In this document: positions 1-6,627 of the stretch, in pieces | Numbering within the stretch: position 1 is the first letter of the stretch | Layout of the letters: each line of letters begins with the position of its first letter | Position numbers and translations under genes: made by a program | Notes under the pieces: generated by a model | Databases searched by the model: none | What the model saw: the letters and a program-made list of their open reading frames with translations, nothing else | Told to the model about the DNA's origin: nothing | Assembly (NCBI GenBank): GCA_946482655.1 | Contig: CAMLSA010000103.1 | Coordinates: 1-11,028, forward strand | Reading direction: 5' to 3' | Length of the DNA stretch: 11,028 nt | Source of the DNA: an uncultured Sphingomonas sp. | GTDB lineage: Bacteria; Pseudomonadota; Alphaproteobacteria; Sphingomonadales; Sphingomonadaceae

Positions 1-32
1 TATAACAGTGATTTAGAAGCTCCGTAAATCAG

Positions 33-248
33 GTGCCCGATGAGCACGACCAATTTTTCCTGGCCGAAACCAACCGCGCTCGAATGCGTTGGGCGGCACG
101 AGAAAAATCGGCGCAAATCCAACAGTTGCAAGCCTTGGTTTTGAGCACTTCGGCAAGATCGCGAACAGGGCGCGCCCTTGCCGAAGCGATAACGGATCCG
201 CGCCCGACAGGGAGCTGCAAGATTAATCCCGCATCGCAACAAACATGA
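33..248 (+). CDS. possible small hypothetical protein upstream of sugar transferase
   Basis: An open frame of 71 codons starts with GTG at 33, or ATG at 84 if shorter. It ends in TGA at 246-248, overlapping the ATG at 245 of the sugar transferase by the classic four-base ATGA arrangement, which can couple translation. The product would be polar, charged and mostly helical (rich in Arg, Ala and Gln), with no domain I recognise and no convincing ribosome binding site. The overlap and direction are the only positive evidence, so it may be chance. If it is not coding, the first 244 bases hold only the upstream region of the transferase. Confidence 0.25.
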   Translation: MPDEHDQFFLAETNRARMRWAAREKSAQIQQLQALVLSTSARSRTGRALAEAITDPRPTGSCKINPASQQT

Positions 249-958
249 GGTTTGGAATGCACATGTCGACATCGGTGACGGGGGTGGGGCTGTATCGAAA
301 TCGCGTGGCTGGAGCCAAGCGGACATTGCACGATCCAACTTCTAAAAGGGACGCGCTCGCCATCAGGGCGCTGGACATCGCAGTTGCATCGCTCCTCCTG
401 ATCTTCGTCGCGCCACTCCTCATCCTCGTCGCCGGCCTTGTCTTTCTCGGCGACCGAGGTCCGATCCTCTTCGCGCACCGGCGCCTCGGCCGGGAAGGCG
501 AAAGTTTTCCATGTTTCAAGTTCCGGACCATGGTGGTCGACGCTGATCGCCGGTTGCTCCAACTTCTCGCGACCGAGTCCGCCACCCGGGCTGAATGGGA
601 ACGCGACTTCAAGTTGCGCCGCGATCCCCGGATCACCGCTCTTGGCGCGTTCCTGCGCAAGACGAGCATCGACGAGCTCCCCCAACTGGTCAACGTGTTG
701 CGCGGTGAGATGAGCATCGTCGGCCCCCGGCCCATCGCGGAGGGTGAGATCGAGCGTTATGGCCGCTATTTCGCCCATTACTGCGCGGTGAAACCTGGCC
801 TGACCGGTCTATGGCTGGTGAGCGGCCGCAGAGGCCTCAGCTATCGACGCAGAGTCGCGCTCGATGTCTCCTATGCGCGGAACAAGTGCCTGCGTCTCGA
901 CCTGCAGATCCTGGCGATGACGGTTCCCGCGGCGTTGCTGGCCAAGGGGAGCTGCTGA
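245..958 (+). CDS. ExoY/WcaJ-type undecaprenyl-phosphate sugar-1-phosphate transferase
   Basis: It belongs to the bacterial sugar transferase family, which moves a hexose-1-phosphate from a UDP-sugar onto undecaprenyl phosphate at the inner membrane, the first committed step of exopolysaccharide or glycan repeat synthesis. Visible landmarks (237-residue numbering): one hydrophobic segment at about 43-68 after RALD, KFRTM at 92-96, the catalytic Asp-Glu pair in SIDELPQ (D143, E144), GPRP at 160-163, and KPGLTGLW at 183-190. There is a single N-terminal membrane segment, so it is the short ExoY/PssY form, not the five-helix WcaJ form. ATGs at 245, 257 and 263 are all possible; only 263 has a weak GGA seven bases upstream. 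The sugar specificity cannot be read from the sequence. It stops one base before the convergent small membrane gene. Confidence 0.93.
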   Translation: MRFGMHMSTSVTGVGLYRNRVAGAKRTLHDPTSKRDALAIRALDIAVASLLLIFVAPLLILVAGLVFLGDRGPILFAHRRLGREGESFPCFKFRTMVVDADRRLLQLLATESATRAEWERDFKLRRDPRITALGAFLRKTSIDELPQLVNVLRGEMSIVGPRPIAEGEIERYGRYFAHYCAVKPGLTGLWLVSGRRGLSYRRRVALDVSYARNKCLRLDLQILAMTVPAALLAKGSC

Positions 959-959
959 A

Positions 960-1151
960 TCAATGCGACCGGGCCACGAGGTGGATCAATGCCCAAAGCG
1001 CGGCGGCGCTACCGCTGATGAAGGCTACCCGCGCGACCAGCGGCCAGCGCGGATCGTCCTCCGGAATATCGGTGTCGGCGCGACAGGCGGACGTATCGAT
1101 CAACCTGTCGATCAGCGCGTTGGCGTTCGCGCTTCCGCCGAGTGGGTCCAT
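960..1151 (-). CDS. small single-helix membrane protein
   Basis: The 63-residue product has a polar N-terminal half (rich in Asp, Arg and Ala) and one hydrophobic segment at about residues 41-59 (core ISGSAAALWALIHL), ending in a short basic tail, as in a C-terminally anchored inner-membrane protein. The start is well supported: an AAGGAG ribosome binding site (plus-strand CTCCTT at 1159-1164) lies seven bases before the ATG at 1151. The gene converges on the sugar transferase with a single base between the two stop codons. Short proteins with an R-x-A-x-I...LWALI helix are, as I recall, common in sphingomonads, but I cannot name a family. The function is unknown; a link to polysaccharide export is only suggested by position. 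Confidence 0.62.
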   Translation of the reverse strand: MDPLGGSANANALIDRLIDTSACRADTDIPEDDPRWPLVARVAFISGSAAALWALIHLVARSH

Positions 1152-1289
1152 TCATCCGCTCCTTGGCCTTATCCGGCCTGAACGTAGCGGGTATGGCCTT
1201 GTGTCCGGCCAATCAGCCGATGCGGCATACAATCGGGCTCAGCCGATATCGGTGCCGGACCCGACGCCCTCCGCCAAATTCTAGTCGAG

Positions 1290-1299
1290 ACCGATCGGT
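1290..1299. promoter_or_regulatory. ACCGATCGGT palindrome upstream of glutathione transferase
   Basis: This perfect 10-bp palindrome lies 48 bases before the ATG of the glutathione transferase, inside the 196-bp divergent region between that gene and the small membrane gene (1152-1347). The same 10 bases recur at 5948-5957 upstream of a LuxR regulator. Position and symmetry suit an operator, but no binding protein is known. I could not assign -35/-10 boxes in this region. Confidence 0.3.
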
Positions 1300-1347
1300 G
1301 TTTCAGCGTATCGATGCCTTCCTGCGAGGACGGTGTGGAGAGCGAGC

Positions 1348-2199
1348 ATGAATCTTCCAGCTGACTATGAACCACCCAAGGTGTGGGAGTGGAAGAAGGG
1401 CAACGGCGGCCGGTTCGCCAATATCAACCGCCCGATTGCGGGCGCGACCCACGACAAGAACCTGCCGATCGGCCGACATCCACTGCAGCTCTATTCGCAG
1501 GGGACGCCCAACGGCATCAAGGTCACGGTGATGCTCGAGGAATTGCTGGAGGCCGGCTTCGGTAATGCCGAATATGACGCCTGGCTGATCCGCATCGGCG
1601 AAGGCGACCAGTTCGGCAGCGGCTTCGTCGAGGTGAACCCCAATTCGAAGATCCCGGCACTGATGGACCGCAGCGGGCCGACTGCGATCCGTATCTTCGA
1701 GTCGGGCGCAATCCTGCTCTACCTGGCCGAAAAATTCGGCGCATTTCTCCCGTCCGAGACCGCCAAACGGGCGGAATGCCTGTCCTGGCTGTTTTGGCAG
1801 GTCGGCAGCGCCCCCTATCTGGGCGGGGGATTCGGCCATTTCTACGCCTATGCCCCTATGAAGATCGAATATTGCATCGATCGCTTCGCCATGGAGGTGA
1901 AGCGCCAGCTCGACGTGCTCGACCGCCGTCTGGCCGGAAGCGAATATATCGGCGGCAACGACTATACGATCGCCGACATGGCGATTTGGCCCTGGTATGG
2001 CGCTGCACTGGCCGACGATGCCTATGGCTCGGCAGAGTTCCTCCAGATCGAAAGCTACACCCATGTCCAGCGTTGGCGGAGGCAGATTGCAGAGCGGCCG
2101 GCGGTAAAGCGAGGCAGGCGGGTGAACAGCACCTTCGGCTCCGAGGAGGAACAGATGCACGAACGTCACGATGCAGGCGACTTCGATCGTTTCAGGTGA
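1348..2199 (+). CDS. yghU: YghU-type glutathione transferase / disulfide-bond oxidoreductase
   Basis: This 283-residue cytosolic enzyme is of the Nu-class GST family (E. coli YghU/YfcG), which binds two glutathiones and shows disulfide-bond reductase activity. The N-terminal extension (1-45) typical of YghU precedes the thioredoxin fold. TPN at 53-55 replaces the usual catalytic Ser/Tyr/Cys, as expected in this class. NPNSKIPAL at 97-105 carries the cis-proline loop, ES at 118-119 the gamma-glutamyl binding pair, and YTIADMAIWPW at 206-216 the helical-domain N-capping motif. The length is full. The in-frame GTG at 1333 would add five residues; ATG 1348 matches the family start, with GAG-rich sequence (GGAGAGCGAGC) just upstream. 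It is probably transcribed alone. The palindrome at 1290-1299 may be its operator. Confidence 0.94.
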   Translation: MNLPADYEPPKVWEWKKGNGGRFANINRPIAGATHDKNLPIGRHPLQLYSQGTPNGIKVTVMLEELLEAGFGNAEYDAWLIRIGEGDQFGSGFVEVNPNSKIPALMDRSGPTAIRIFESGAILLYLAEKFGAFLPSETAKRAECLSWLFWQVGSAPYLGGGFGHFYAYAPMKIEYCIDRFAMEVKRQLDVLDRRLAGSEYIGGNDYTIADMAIWPWYGAALADDAYGSAEFLQIESYTHVQRWRRQIAERPAVKRGRRVNSTFGSEEEQMHERHDAGDFDRFR

Positions 2200-2218
2200 C
2201 GCGCCGCACCTTCTCTGA

Positions 2219-2422
2219 TCGAGGCCGGGGACGCGGGCCGACCGTGGCGGCCATGGAAAGCGTGCTGCCCGCGGATGGGACACCGCCGACGCCGACCTGG
2301 ACGGCAAAGTCTCGGCCGACGATTTGGGCAAGAGGATCAAAAGGTCTTTCTTACCCGCTGAAGCGGTTCGCCACAGCCGGCTTGTCGACCGTCGCGCTTT
2401 CGATAAATTTAGGTCGCAGTAA
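2219..2422 (+). pseudogene. EF-hand protein remnant lacking a start codon
   Basis: After a TGA at 2216-2218 an open frame runs to TAA at 2420-2422. At 2288-2323 it encodes a textbook 12-residue EF-hand loop, DADLDGKVSADD, with Asp at positions 1, 3, 5 and 12, Gly at 6 and Val at 8, followed by a basic amphipathic stretch. Calcium binding is therefore plausible for the ancestral protein. No ATG or GTG lies in frame before the loop, and no second loop is intact. The upstream part is Gly/Arg-rich and looks like wrong-frame sequence, which suggests a 5' truncation or frameshift just 20 bases after the glutathione transferase. A functional short peptide from a TTG start is unlikely. The gap between 2200 and the cold-shock terminator otherwise holds nothing I can name. 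Confidence 0.45.
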
Positions 2423-2426
2423 CTAA

Positions 2427-2467
2427 ACGGACGTGCGAAGCGCCGCCAAGGTGCCTCGCACGTCCGT
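2427..2467 (-). terminator. hairpin terminator of the cold-shock gene
   Basis: A 12-bp perfect inverted repeat (ACGGACGTGCGA at 2427-2438, TCGCACGTCCGT at 2456-2467) begins 10 bases after the cold-shock stop codon. An inner stem (2440-2444 with 2450-2454, one G-U pair) extends it. Read on the minus strand the stem is followed by TTTAGTT, a short U-tract, so intrinsic termination is likely though not of the strongest kind. It may also stop plus-strand readthrough from the glutathione transferase side. Confidence 0.7.
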
Positions 2468-2476
2468 CATGAGCCG

Positions 2477-2683
2477 TCAGGCGGCCTGGAGATTGACCGC
2501 GGAGGTCTTACCGCGGCGATCGGTCTCAAGCTCGTAGGAAACGCGCTGATCCTTGTCGAGTGTGCGCATGCCCGCGCGCTCGACCGCCGAGATATGCACA
2601 AAGGCGTCGTCACCGCCCCCTTCGGGCGCGATGAAACCATAGCCCTTGTCGATGTTGAAGAATTTGACTGTTCCGGTGATCAT
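2477..2683 (-). CDS. cspA: cold-shock domain protein (CspA family)
   Basis: The 68-residue product is a single OB-fold cold-shock domain that binds single-stranded RNA and DNA and acts as an RNA chaperone in the cytoplasm. RNP1 is KGYGFIAP (13-20) and RNP2 is DAFVHIS (26-32). The opening MITGTVKFFN is typical. The open frame continues upstream to 2734, but ATG 2683 is chosen because it begins the domain exactly and has AAAGGA about eight bases upstream. The 256 bases between this start and the divergent NYN gene (2684-2939) probably hold both promoters and a 5' leader of the kind known to regulate csp mRNAs; I could not define boxes there. Confidence 0.95.
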   Translation of the reverse strand: MITGTVKFFNIDKGYGFIAPEGGGDDAFVHISAVERAGMRTLDKDQRVSYELETDRRGKTSAVNLQAA

Positions 2684-2939
2684 ATGGGTATCCTTTATCC
2701 CATGTGTGACGGGCATGAGCCAACAGCGGCGCATCCCGGCTTCGTGTAGCTACAAGGGGACAAAGGGAGCCGTAGCGGCCCGATATCCGTCGCGTGCGAC
2801 GTCAGCATCGCGGCATATAGGGTGACCATGCCGGAAAAGATAGGGGTCGTCCGAAAAATGGGCGGCCGGAGCGACAAACGCCGCGATCCACGGTGAACGA
2901 ACTTGTGGTCCGCGCGTCAATCACGGGCATGAAGATGCC
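2684..2939. other. divergent intergenic region, csp / NYN gene
   Basis: No gene is supported in these 256 bases. The minus-strand frame 2695-2877 has no recognisable product and would lie in the expected csp leader. The region must carry outward promoters for both genes, but no clear sigma-70 pair is visible. Confidence 0.5.
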
Positions 2940-3698
2940 ATGACCGCCGAACCCCGCGCCTCACGCCTCGCCGTCCTGATCGATGCCGACAATGCCTCAC
3001 CTCGCATCGCACGGGGCCTGTTCGAGGAGATCGCGAAGATCGGTGAGGCGAGCGTTCGCCGCATCTACGGAGACTTCTCGAGCACGCGCCTGAAATCTTG
3101 GGCCGATATACTCTCGACCTATGCGATCATGCCGCACCAGAATTTCGCCTATACGTCGGGCAAGAATGCCTCCGACATCGCGCTGGTGATCGACGCGATG
3201 GATCTGCTCCACAGCGGCCGCTTCGAAGGCTTCTGCCTGGTCTCGTCGGACAGCGACTTCACCCGCCTCGCTGCCCGGATCAGGGAGCAAGGCGTGGACG
3301 TGTACGGCTTCGGCGAACAGAAGACGCCCGAGAGTTTCCGTCAAGCCTGCCGGCGCTTCATCTACACCGAGAACCTGCTGCCCGAGGCGCCGGTGCCCGA
3401 GGAACCGCAGCGTCCGGACGCGCGCCCCACCTCGGTGGTTCGCCCGGCCTCGCTGGCGGTGCCGTTGATTCGCCGTGCGATCGCCCAGCTCGAGGATGAG
3501 GACGGCTGGGTCTCGCTGGGCGGCGTCGGCCAGCGCATCGCCACCCTCGCCTCGGACTTCGACCCGCGCACCTTCGGATATGCCAAGCTGGGCGACCTCG
3601 TCGAGAATACCGGCGCGTTCGAGGTCCGGCGAAGCGGTGGCCGCGGCGTCCACGTCCGCCTCAAACCGAAAAGCGAGAAGATAAGCCGAGAAAGATAG
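2940..3698 (+). CDS. NYN-domain putative RNase with C-terminal OST-HTH/LOTUS domain
   Basis: The 252-residue protein has an N-terminal NYN (LabA/DUF88, PIN-like) domain at about 8-145 and an OST-HTH/LOTUS winged helix at about 170-242. Metal-binding acidic residues typical of PIN-like nucleases are visible: D15 and D17 with N18 in LIDADN, D79 in GKNASDIALVIDAMD, and D104/D106 in SSDSDF. The family is inferred to cleave or bind RNA in the cytoplasm; LOTUS domains in other systems bind RNA or helicases. A Pro-rich linker (about 148-165) separates the domains. ATG 2940 fits the domain start, with only a weak GAAG upstream. It lies 69 bases before the methyltransferase gene on the same strand, so co-transcription is possible. 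Confidence 0.92.
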   Translation: MTAEPRASRLAVLIDADNASPRIARGLFEEIAKIGEASVRRIYGDFSSTRLKSWADILSTYAIMPHQNFAYTSGKNASDIALVIDAMDLLHSGRFEGFCLVSSDSDFTRLAARIREQGVDVYGFGEQKTPESFRQACRRFIYTENLLPEAPVPEEPQRPDARPTSVVRPASLAVPLIRRAIAQLEDEDGWVSLGGVGQRIATLASDFDPRTFGYAKLGDLVENTGAFEVRRSGGRGVHVRLKPKSEKISRER

Positions 3699-3767
3699 GT
3701 TCGCCGTCGAAATTGCGGCAAAACCATGTTATTATGTCCGTCGACACTTTGCGGCAGTTGTCAAGCG

Positions 3768-4505
3768 ATGGGTCGAAAGCTCCTCAGTCTTTTCACCTTC
3801 CTGTCGATCTCCGGCGGCATAATCGCGGCGTCTCAGGATCCCACCATCAAGCAGCGCGCATCGATGGTCGACACGATCCGCACCATTGCGGCGATGTCCG
3901 GCCCCAAAAATCATCGAGAATTTGATCCCTTGGTGCTGGAAAGCATGGGCGATGTTCCGCGTCACCTGTTCGTCCCCGAGGATCAGCGGTCGAGCGCCTA
4001 TCGGGATCGGCCGCTGCCGATCGGCCACGACCAGACCATTTCCCAACCCTATATAGTCGCCTTGATGACCCATTTGCTGCGGCCGGAGAAAGATGACGCC
4101 GTGCTCGAGGTCGGCACCGGCTCCGGCTATCAGGCCGCTGTCCTTTCGGGGCTGGTCCGGCATGTCTACACGATCGAGATCATCGCGCCGCTGGCCCACG
4201 AGGCAGAGGAAAGGCTGCGCACTCTGGGCTACCGCAATGTGACGGTACGGACGGGCGACGGCTATGCCGGCTGGCCCGAGCATGGCCCATTCGACGGCAT
4301 TGTCGTCACCGCAGGAGCCAAGGAGGTTCCGTCCCCCCTGCTCCGCCAGCTCAAGCCCGGCGGCCGCATGGTGATTCCGGTCGGGTCGACCTCTGCCAAT
4401 CAAGAGTTGCTGCTGATCGAAAAGCCCCCAGATGGACCAATCCACGTGCGCAACATGGGCGGTGTGCGCTTCGTACCCCTGACCGGCACCGGATCCGAGC
4501 GGTAG
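3768..4505 (+). CDS. pcm: protein-L-isoaspartate O-methyltransferase, probably exported
   Basis: This enzyme transfers a methyl group from S-adenosylmethionine to isoaspartyl residues to start repair of damaged proteins. Visible motifs (245-residue numbering): VPRHLFVPED at 63-72, PIGHDQTISQPYIVALM at 84-100 (substrate site typical of PCMT), SAM-binding VLEVGTGSGYQ at 112-122, TGDGYAGW at 162-169 and FDGIVVTAGA at 175-184. The start at 3768 gives a Gly-Arg-Lys n-region, a hydrophobic core LLSLFTFLSISGGIIAA and a plausible cleavage near AAS, so a periplasmic enzyme is likely. ATG 3726 would add 14 residues and spoil that signal. Neither start has a good ribosome binding site. Most PCMTs are cytosolic; exported forms are known in some Gram-negative bacteria. 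Confidence 0.9.
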   Translation: MGRKLLSLFTFLSISGGIIAASQDPTIKQRASMVDTIRTIAAMSGPKNHREFDPLVLESMGDVPRHLFVPEDQRSSAYRDRPLPIGHDQTISQPYIVALMTHLLRPEKDDAVLEVGTGSGYQAAVLSGLVRHVYTIEIIAPLAHEAEERLRTLGYRNVTVRTGDGYAGWPEHGPFDGIVVTAGAKEVPSPLLRQLKPGGRMVIPVGSTSANQELLLIEKPPDGPIHVRNMGGVRFVPLTGTGSER

Positions 4506-4939
4506 CAACCGGCGTTCAGTCCTCCAGCGTTAGGGCAAGCTAGCCCATCCCGCCGGTAGTGATAATGATCGTCCCGTCCCATGGAGGGATCCCCATCAGC
4601 GCCAAGCACGAAAAGGTCCCGTAAATAGCCGCGACCGTCAGCAGCTGGGGAGCGCAATCCGATGAGCTGGGCTGACGGAAGCGCGCGGCCGAGTAACAAT
4701 ATGCGAATCCATCCACGAACCCTGGACCGACCGTGCATGGCGCGTGAGCACCTTGGCGCCAGATGCCGTGGACCAGTGGCGCCAGCACCTTCCAACATCG
4801 AGCCGAAGATCATAACCCGGTACGTTTGACAGTCGTTACAGCCCCAACCACGTAATTTCCCGATAGTGCTGACGTTGGTTGGTACGAGTATTGTTAGTTG
4901 ATCGATTGGCTAAAGACTACGCCGTGTAGCGAGACAACT
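4506..4939. other. 434-bp region without a supported gene
   Basis: Minus-strand frames at 4540-4788 and 4400-4813 are open, and one has a hydrophobic stretch near its end, but neither has a ribosome binding site or a recognisable family. Two copies of the palindrome TGGCGCCA lie at 4754-4761 and 4777-4784, 23 bp apart. TTGACA at 4826-4831 matches a -35 box, but no -10 box lies at the right distance. An imperfect inverted repeat follows at 4844-4882. The GC content drops towards the 61-residue gene. Confidence 0.4.
4844..4882. repeat. imperfect inverted repeat upstream of small-protein gene 1
   Basis: CCAACCACGT (4844-4853) is mirrored by ACGTTGGTTGG (4872-4882), with one extra T in the right arm and an 18-base spacer. 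It lies 57 bases before the start of the first 61-residue gene, so it could be an operator or part of its leader. I found no second copy upstream of the paralogues. Confidence 0.3.
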
Positions 4940-5125
4940 ATGATCGCAATCAGAAGTGTTTCACCATCCATTGATGGAAATGATATAGCAGACGACTTTC
5001 TCCAGAAGGTGTATGCGGGTCTGATACCCATCACGGATGCGATGCGCTGGGTTACCGAACTGCATCACGAGGGTTTGTCCGAACTCGCAGCGGAAGTTTC
5101 AGATCGTCTGCCAACCTGTCATTGA
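4940..5125 (+). CDS. 61-aa small protein, paralogue 1 of 3
   Basis: The start ATG 4940 gives 61 residues, exactly the length of the two paralogues at 6024-6209 and 7760-7945, and the three align without a gap. Shared landmarks are S6, P9, DG at 12-13, A17, L21, AG at 26-27, A34, W37, EL at 40-41, EGL at 44-46, LA at 49-50, E52, RLP at 56-58 and H61. The protein is acidic, probably two or three helices, with no signal or membrane segment. A TTG at 4898 would lengthen it but falls outside the alignment. Its ribosome binding site is weak. It converges on the LuxR regulator ending at 5151, 25 bases away. It is the most diverged paralogue. The function is unknown; a protein partner or modulator of the neighbouring regulators is my inference. 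Confidence 0.75.
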   Translation: MIAIRSVSPSIDGNDIADDFLQKVYAGLIPITDAMRWVTELHHEGLSELAAEVSDRLPTCH

Positions 5126-5150
5126 TAACGGGATCCTTCGTCTCGAACCC

Positions 5151-5693
5151 TCAATTCTCAGCATTATCAGCTTGGGGGGCGTGCAGCCATCGTTGTTGGA
5201 CGGCCGAGAGCGCTATCTGAGTCCTGTTCTTCAGGTGGAGCTTCCTGAGCACGGCTTTAATATGCACCTTGACGGTAGCCTCGGCGATGTCGAGGTTTCG
5301 CGCGACCACCTTGTTCGGCGATCCCTGAGCGAGATGCCTGACTATATCCTTCTCCCGAGGCGTGAGAGCTTCGAAGTCCTGGCGTCCCGGTCCATCGTTC
5401 ATATCGGTGGCGGCACCTCTCACCTCGAAGATATCATCGACCGGCGCTATGAAAGCGGCCTGCCTCTCGTGAACGGCACCGGAGGGTGTGCTATCGCTCA
5501 CATGGTCGCCCGGCAGTTGCCGCGCGAGCTGTAGAAATATTTCGACGTTCCGCAATATTCCGTTCAATGCGCTTGCACGCTCGACATCGGAGCACCGGAG
5601 GGCGTCCTCGATGAGCAGGCCGAGACCCTGAACAGCCGCCTGACCACATGAATGGACATCATCCGAGAACGAGAAACGATATATATGGCGCAT
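5151..5693 (-). CDS. LuxR-type regulator with short helical N-terminus (paralogue A)
   Basis: The 180-residue protein has a C-terminal NarL/FixJ-type LuxR helix-turn-helix at about 108-170 (ALTPREKDIVRHLAQG, then NKVVARNLDIAEATVKVHIK, ending LRKL...NRTQ), so it binds DNA as a dimer. The N-terminal 60 residues are not a receiver. They are predicted helical (GLGLLIEDALRCSDVERA at 23-40, then VEIFLQLARQL at 50-60) and match the same part of the regulator at 8294-8833. ATG 5693 is preferred over the open frame up to 5852 because homology with that regulator begins there and GGGA lies eight bases upstream. It converges on small-protein gene 1, and small-protein gene 2 lies upstream on the same strand after 330 bases. 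The signal it senses is unknown. Confidence 0.85.
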   Translation of the reverse strand: MRHIYRFSFSDDVHSCGQAAVQGLGLLIEDALRCSDVERASALNGILRNVEIFLQLARQLPGDHVSDSTPSGAVHERQAAFIAPVDDIFEVRGAATDMNDGPGRQDFEALTPREKDIVRHLAQGSPNKVVARNLDIAEATVKVHIKAVLRKLHLKNRTQIALSAVQQRWLHAPQADNAEN

Positions 5694-6023
5694 AATAGCA
5701 ATCCCGAAACAAGTAAGCTCGCGCACACTCCCGACGCTGTCGCTTTCTTGCTGAATTCCACAAGGCGCACGCAAGATTCCGCGGAACGCAGGTAGACAGC
5801 GGATAGCGATTACCACGATGCTACAGTTGTTTGCGTGATCATTGTCACACATCGAGGGGGAGCGAAATCGACTTCCTCGCCCCTCGCCAACAATGCGGCT
5901 TCCGCTCCCGTGGCGACTTCAAGCTGAGAGCGTGCCCTGCGACGGGGACCGATCGGTCAGGGTGTCGATCCCCCGGACCCGACATGAGGCTTACGTGGGA
6001 GGAATCGACCTTTCATTCGATCA
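5694..6023. other. 330-bp upstream region of regulator A
   Basis: The regulator frame stays open to 5852, but the extra 53 codons match nothing and the ATG at 5852 has no ribosome binding site. The region holds the 12-bp palindrome at 5947-5958. I see no other gene and no clear promoter boxes. Confidence 0.45.
5947..5958. promoter_or_regulatory. 12-bp perfect palindrome GACCGATCGGTC
   Basis: The palindrome lies about 254 bases upstream of the regulator A start and 66 bases downstream (minus strand) of the small-protein 2 stop. Its central ten bases are identical to the palindrome at 1290-1299 before the glutathione transferase. Perfect dyad symmetry is typical of sites for dimeric regulators such as LuxR-type proteins, but the assignment is inference. 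Confidence 0.35.
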
Positions 6024-6209
6024 TCAATGGCGCCGGGGCAGACGGCATTCGACTTCCCGAGCGAGCTGCGTTAAGCCTTCGCGACGCAACTCGGCTATCC
6101 AGCGGCGCGCGTCCTCCAATGAAACAGTGCCGGCGAAAACTGCGCTTAGAAGTCCGTTCGCTTCTTCGCTTCCGTCCACGAACGGCGGGACGCTACTGCG
6201 TGTGCTCAT
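6024..6209 (-). CDS. 61-aa small protein, paralogue 2 of 3
   Basis: This member of the 61-residue family shares 35 of 61 positions with paralogue 3 and all 23 family-invariant positions. The helical middle (EDARRWIAELRREGL at 32-46) is amphipathic and the protein ends RLPRRH. The open frame extends to 6338, but ATG 6209 is preferred: GGAGAGGG lies five bases upstream (plus strand 6215-6222), and both paralogues start at the same alignment position. It is divergent from the response regulator at 6628, 418 bases away, and precedes regulator A on the same strand. No signal peptide, metal motif or catalytic residue is evident. A regulator-binding role is inference from position only. Confidence 0.8.
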   Translation of the reverse strand: MSTRSSVPPFVDGSEEANGLLSAVFAGTVSLEDARRWIAELRREGLTQLAREVECRLPRRH

Positions 6210-6627
6210 GAAAACCCTCTCCGGTGCGCCTCGTTGAGGCATCGGCGCTGGCGGCAATGAGTTCGATTCAGAAACTATTGATAAGTCATTTTTTGAGAAA
6301 AAACAGCGCCTGTCACTTTGATCCGGGTCCTGATGCACATGCGGAACCTTGGGGTGCCAGCTTCATTCCCTGGATGGATTAATTCGTGAGGAGGATACTG
6401 CCAATTTCTTTATGCTTGGACCTCACGGTCACCACAGAACCTCACCTGCGCTTAATCGAATCAACGAACCAGCCACGACTACAGTTTGCATGTTACTAGT
6501 CGTCAAGTTTGTACCCCTTAATTGTCATGGATCGAATCCGTCGGGGCGTGCAGAGATAACGACCAAGGGGGGCGGCAACTGTCTAAAGGGTTAGCTGCGG
6601 CAAGGAGTCGCGGCAGGAGGAGCTCAG
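6210..6627. other. 418-bp divergent region, small protein 2 / response regulator
   Basis: No gene is supported; the plus-strand frame 6349-6594 has no recognisable product. It includes an A/T mirror (TTTTTT, GAG, AAAAAA at 6289-6303) in the leader of the small-protein gene. The last 138 bases (6490-6627) belong to the duplicated block and therefore carry whatever promoter the response regulator uses in both copies. Confidence 0.5.
6615..6620 (+). promoter_or_regulatory. AGGAGG ribosome binding site of response regulator copy 1
   Basis: It is a consensus Shine-Dalgarno seven bases before ATG 6628 and fixes the start codon. The same site is at 9202-9207 in copy 2. Confidence 0.85.

Noticed and set aside
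29..778. Long minus-strand open frame (249 codons) opposite the sugar transferase
   Set aside because: It is antisense to a clearly conserved enzyme; its product has no recognisable domain and reflects GC-rich codon bias.
1303..2340. 345-codon minus-strand frame opposite the glutathione transferase
   Set aside because: It is a mirror frame of a well-supported gene; the translation is His/Ala/Gly-rich without motifs.
2997..3653. Minus-strand frame opposite the NYN gene
   Set aside because: It is a shadow of the NYN/OST-HTH coding frame; no ribosome binding site or domain.
3732..4508. 258-codon minus-strand frame opposite pcm
   Set aside because: It is a shadow of the methyltransferase gene, whose motifs are on the plus strand.
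4540..4788. Minus-strand frame with a hydrophobic C-terminal stretch
   Set aside because: No ribosome binding site, no family resemblance and an overlapping competing frame; kept only as a note in the intergenic entry.
4826..4866. Sigma-70 promoter built on TTGACA at 4826-4831
   Set aside because: No acceptable -10 hexamer at 16-18 bp; the nearest TAATTT is 21 bp away.
5694..5852. Longer start for regulator A at ATG 5852
   Set aside because: The added 53 residues have no match in paralogue B and the ATG lacks a ribosome binding site.
6342..6366. General stress (EcfG-type) promoter with GGAAC near 6342
   Set aside because: The -10 element would be CATT rather than CGTT, and no gene start is suitably placed downstream.
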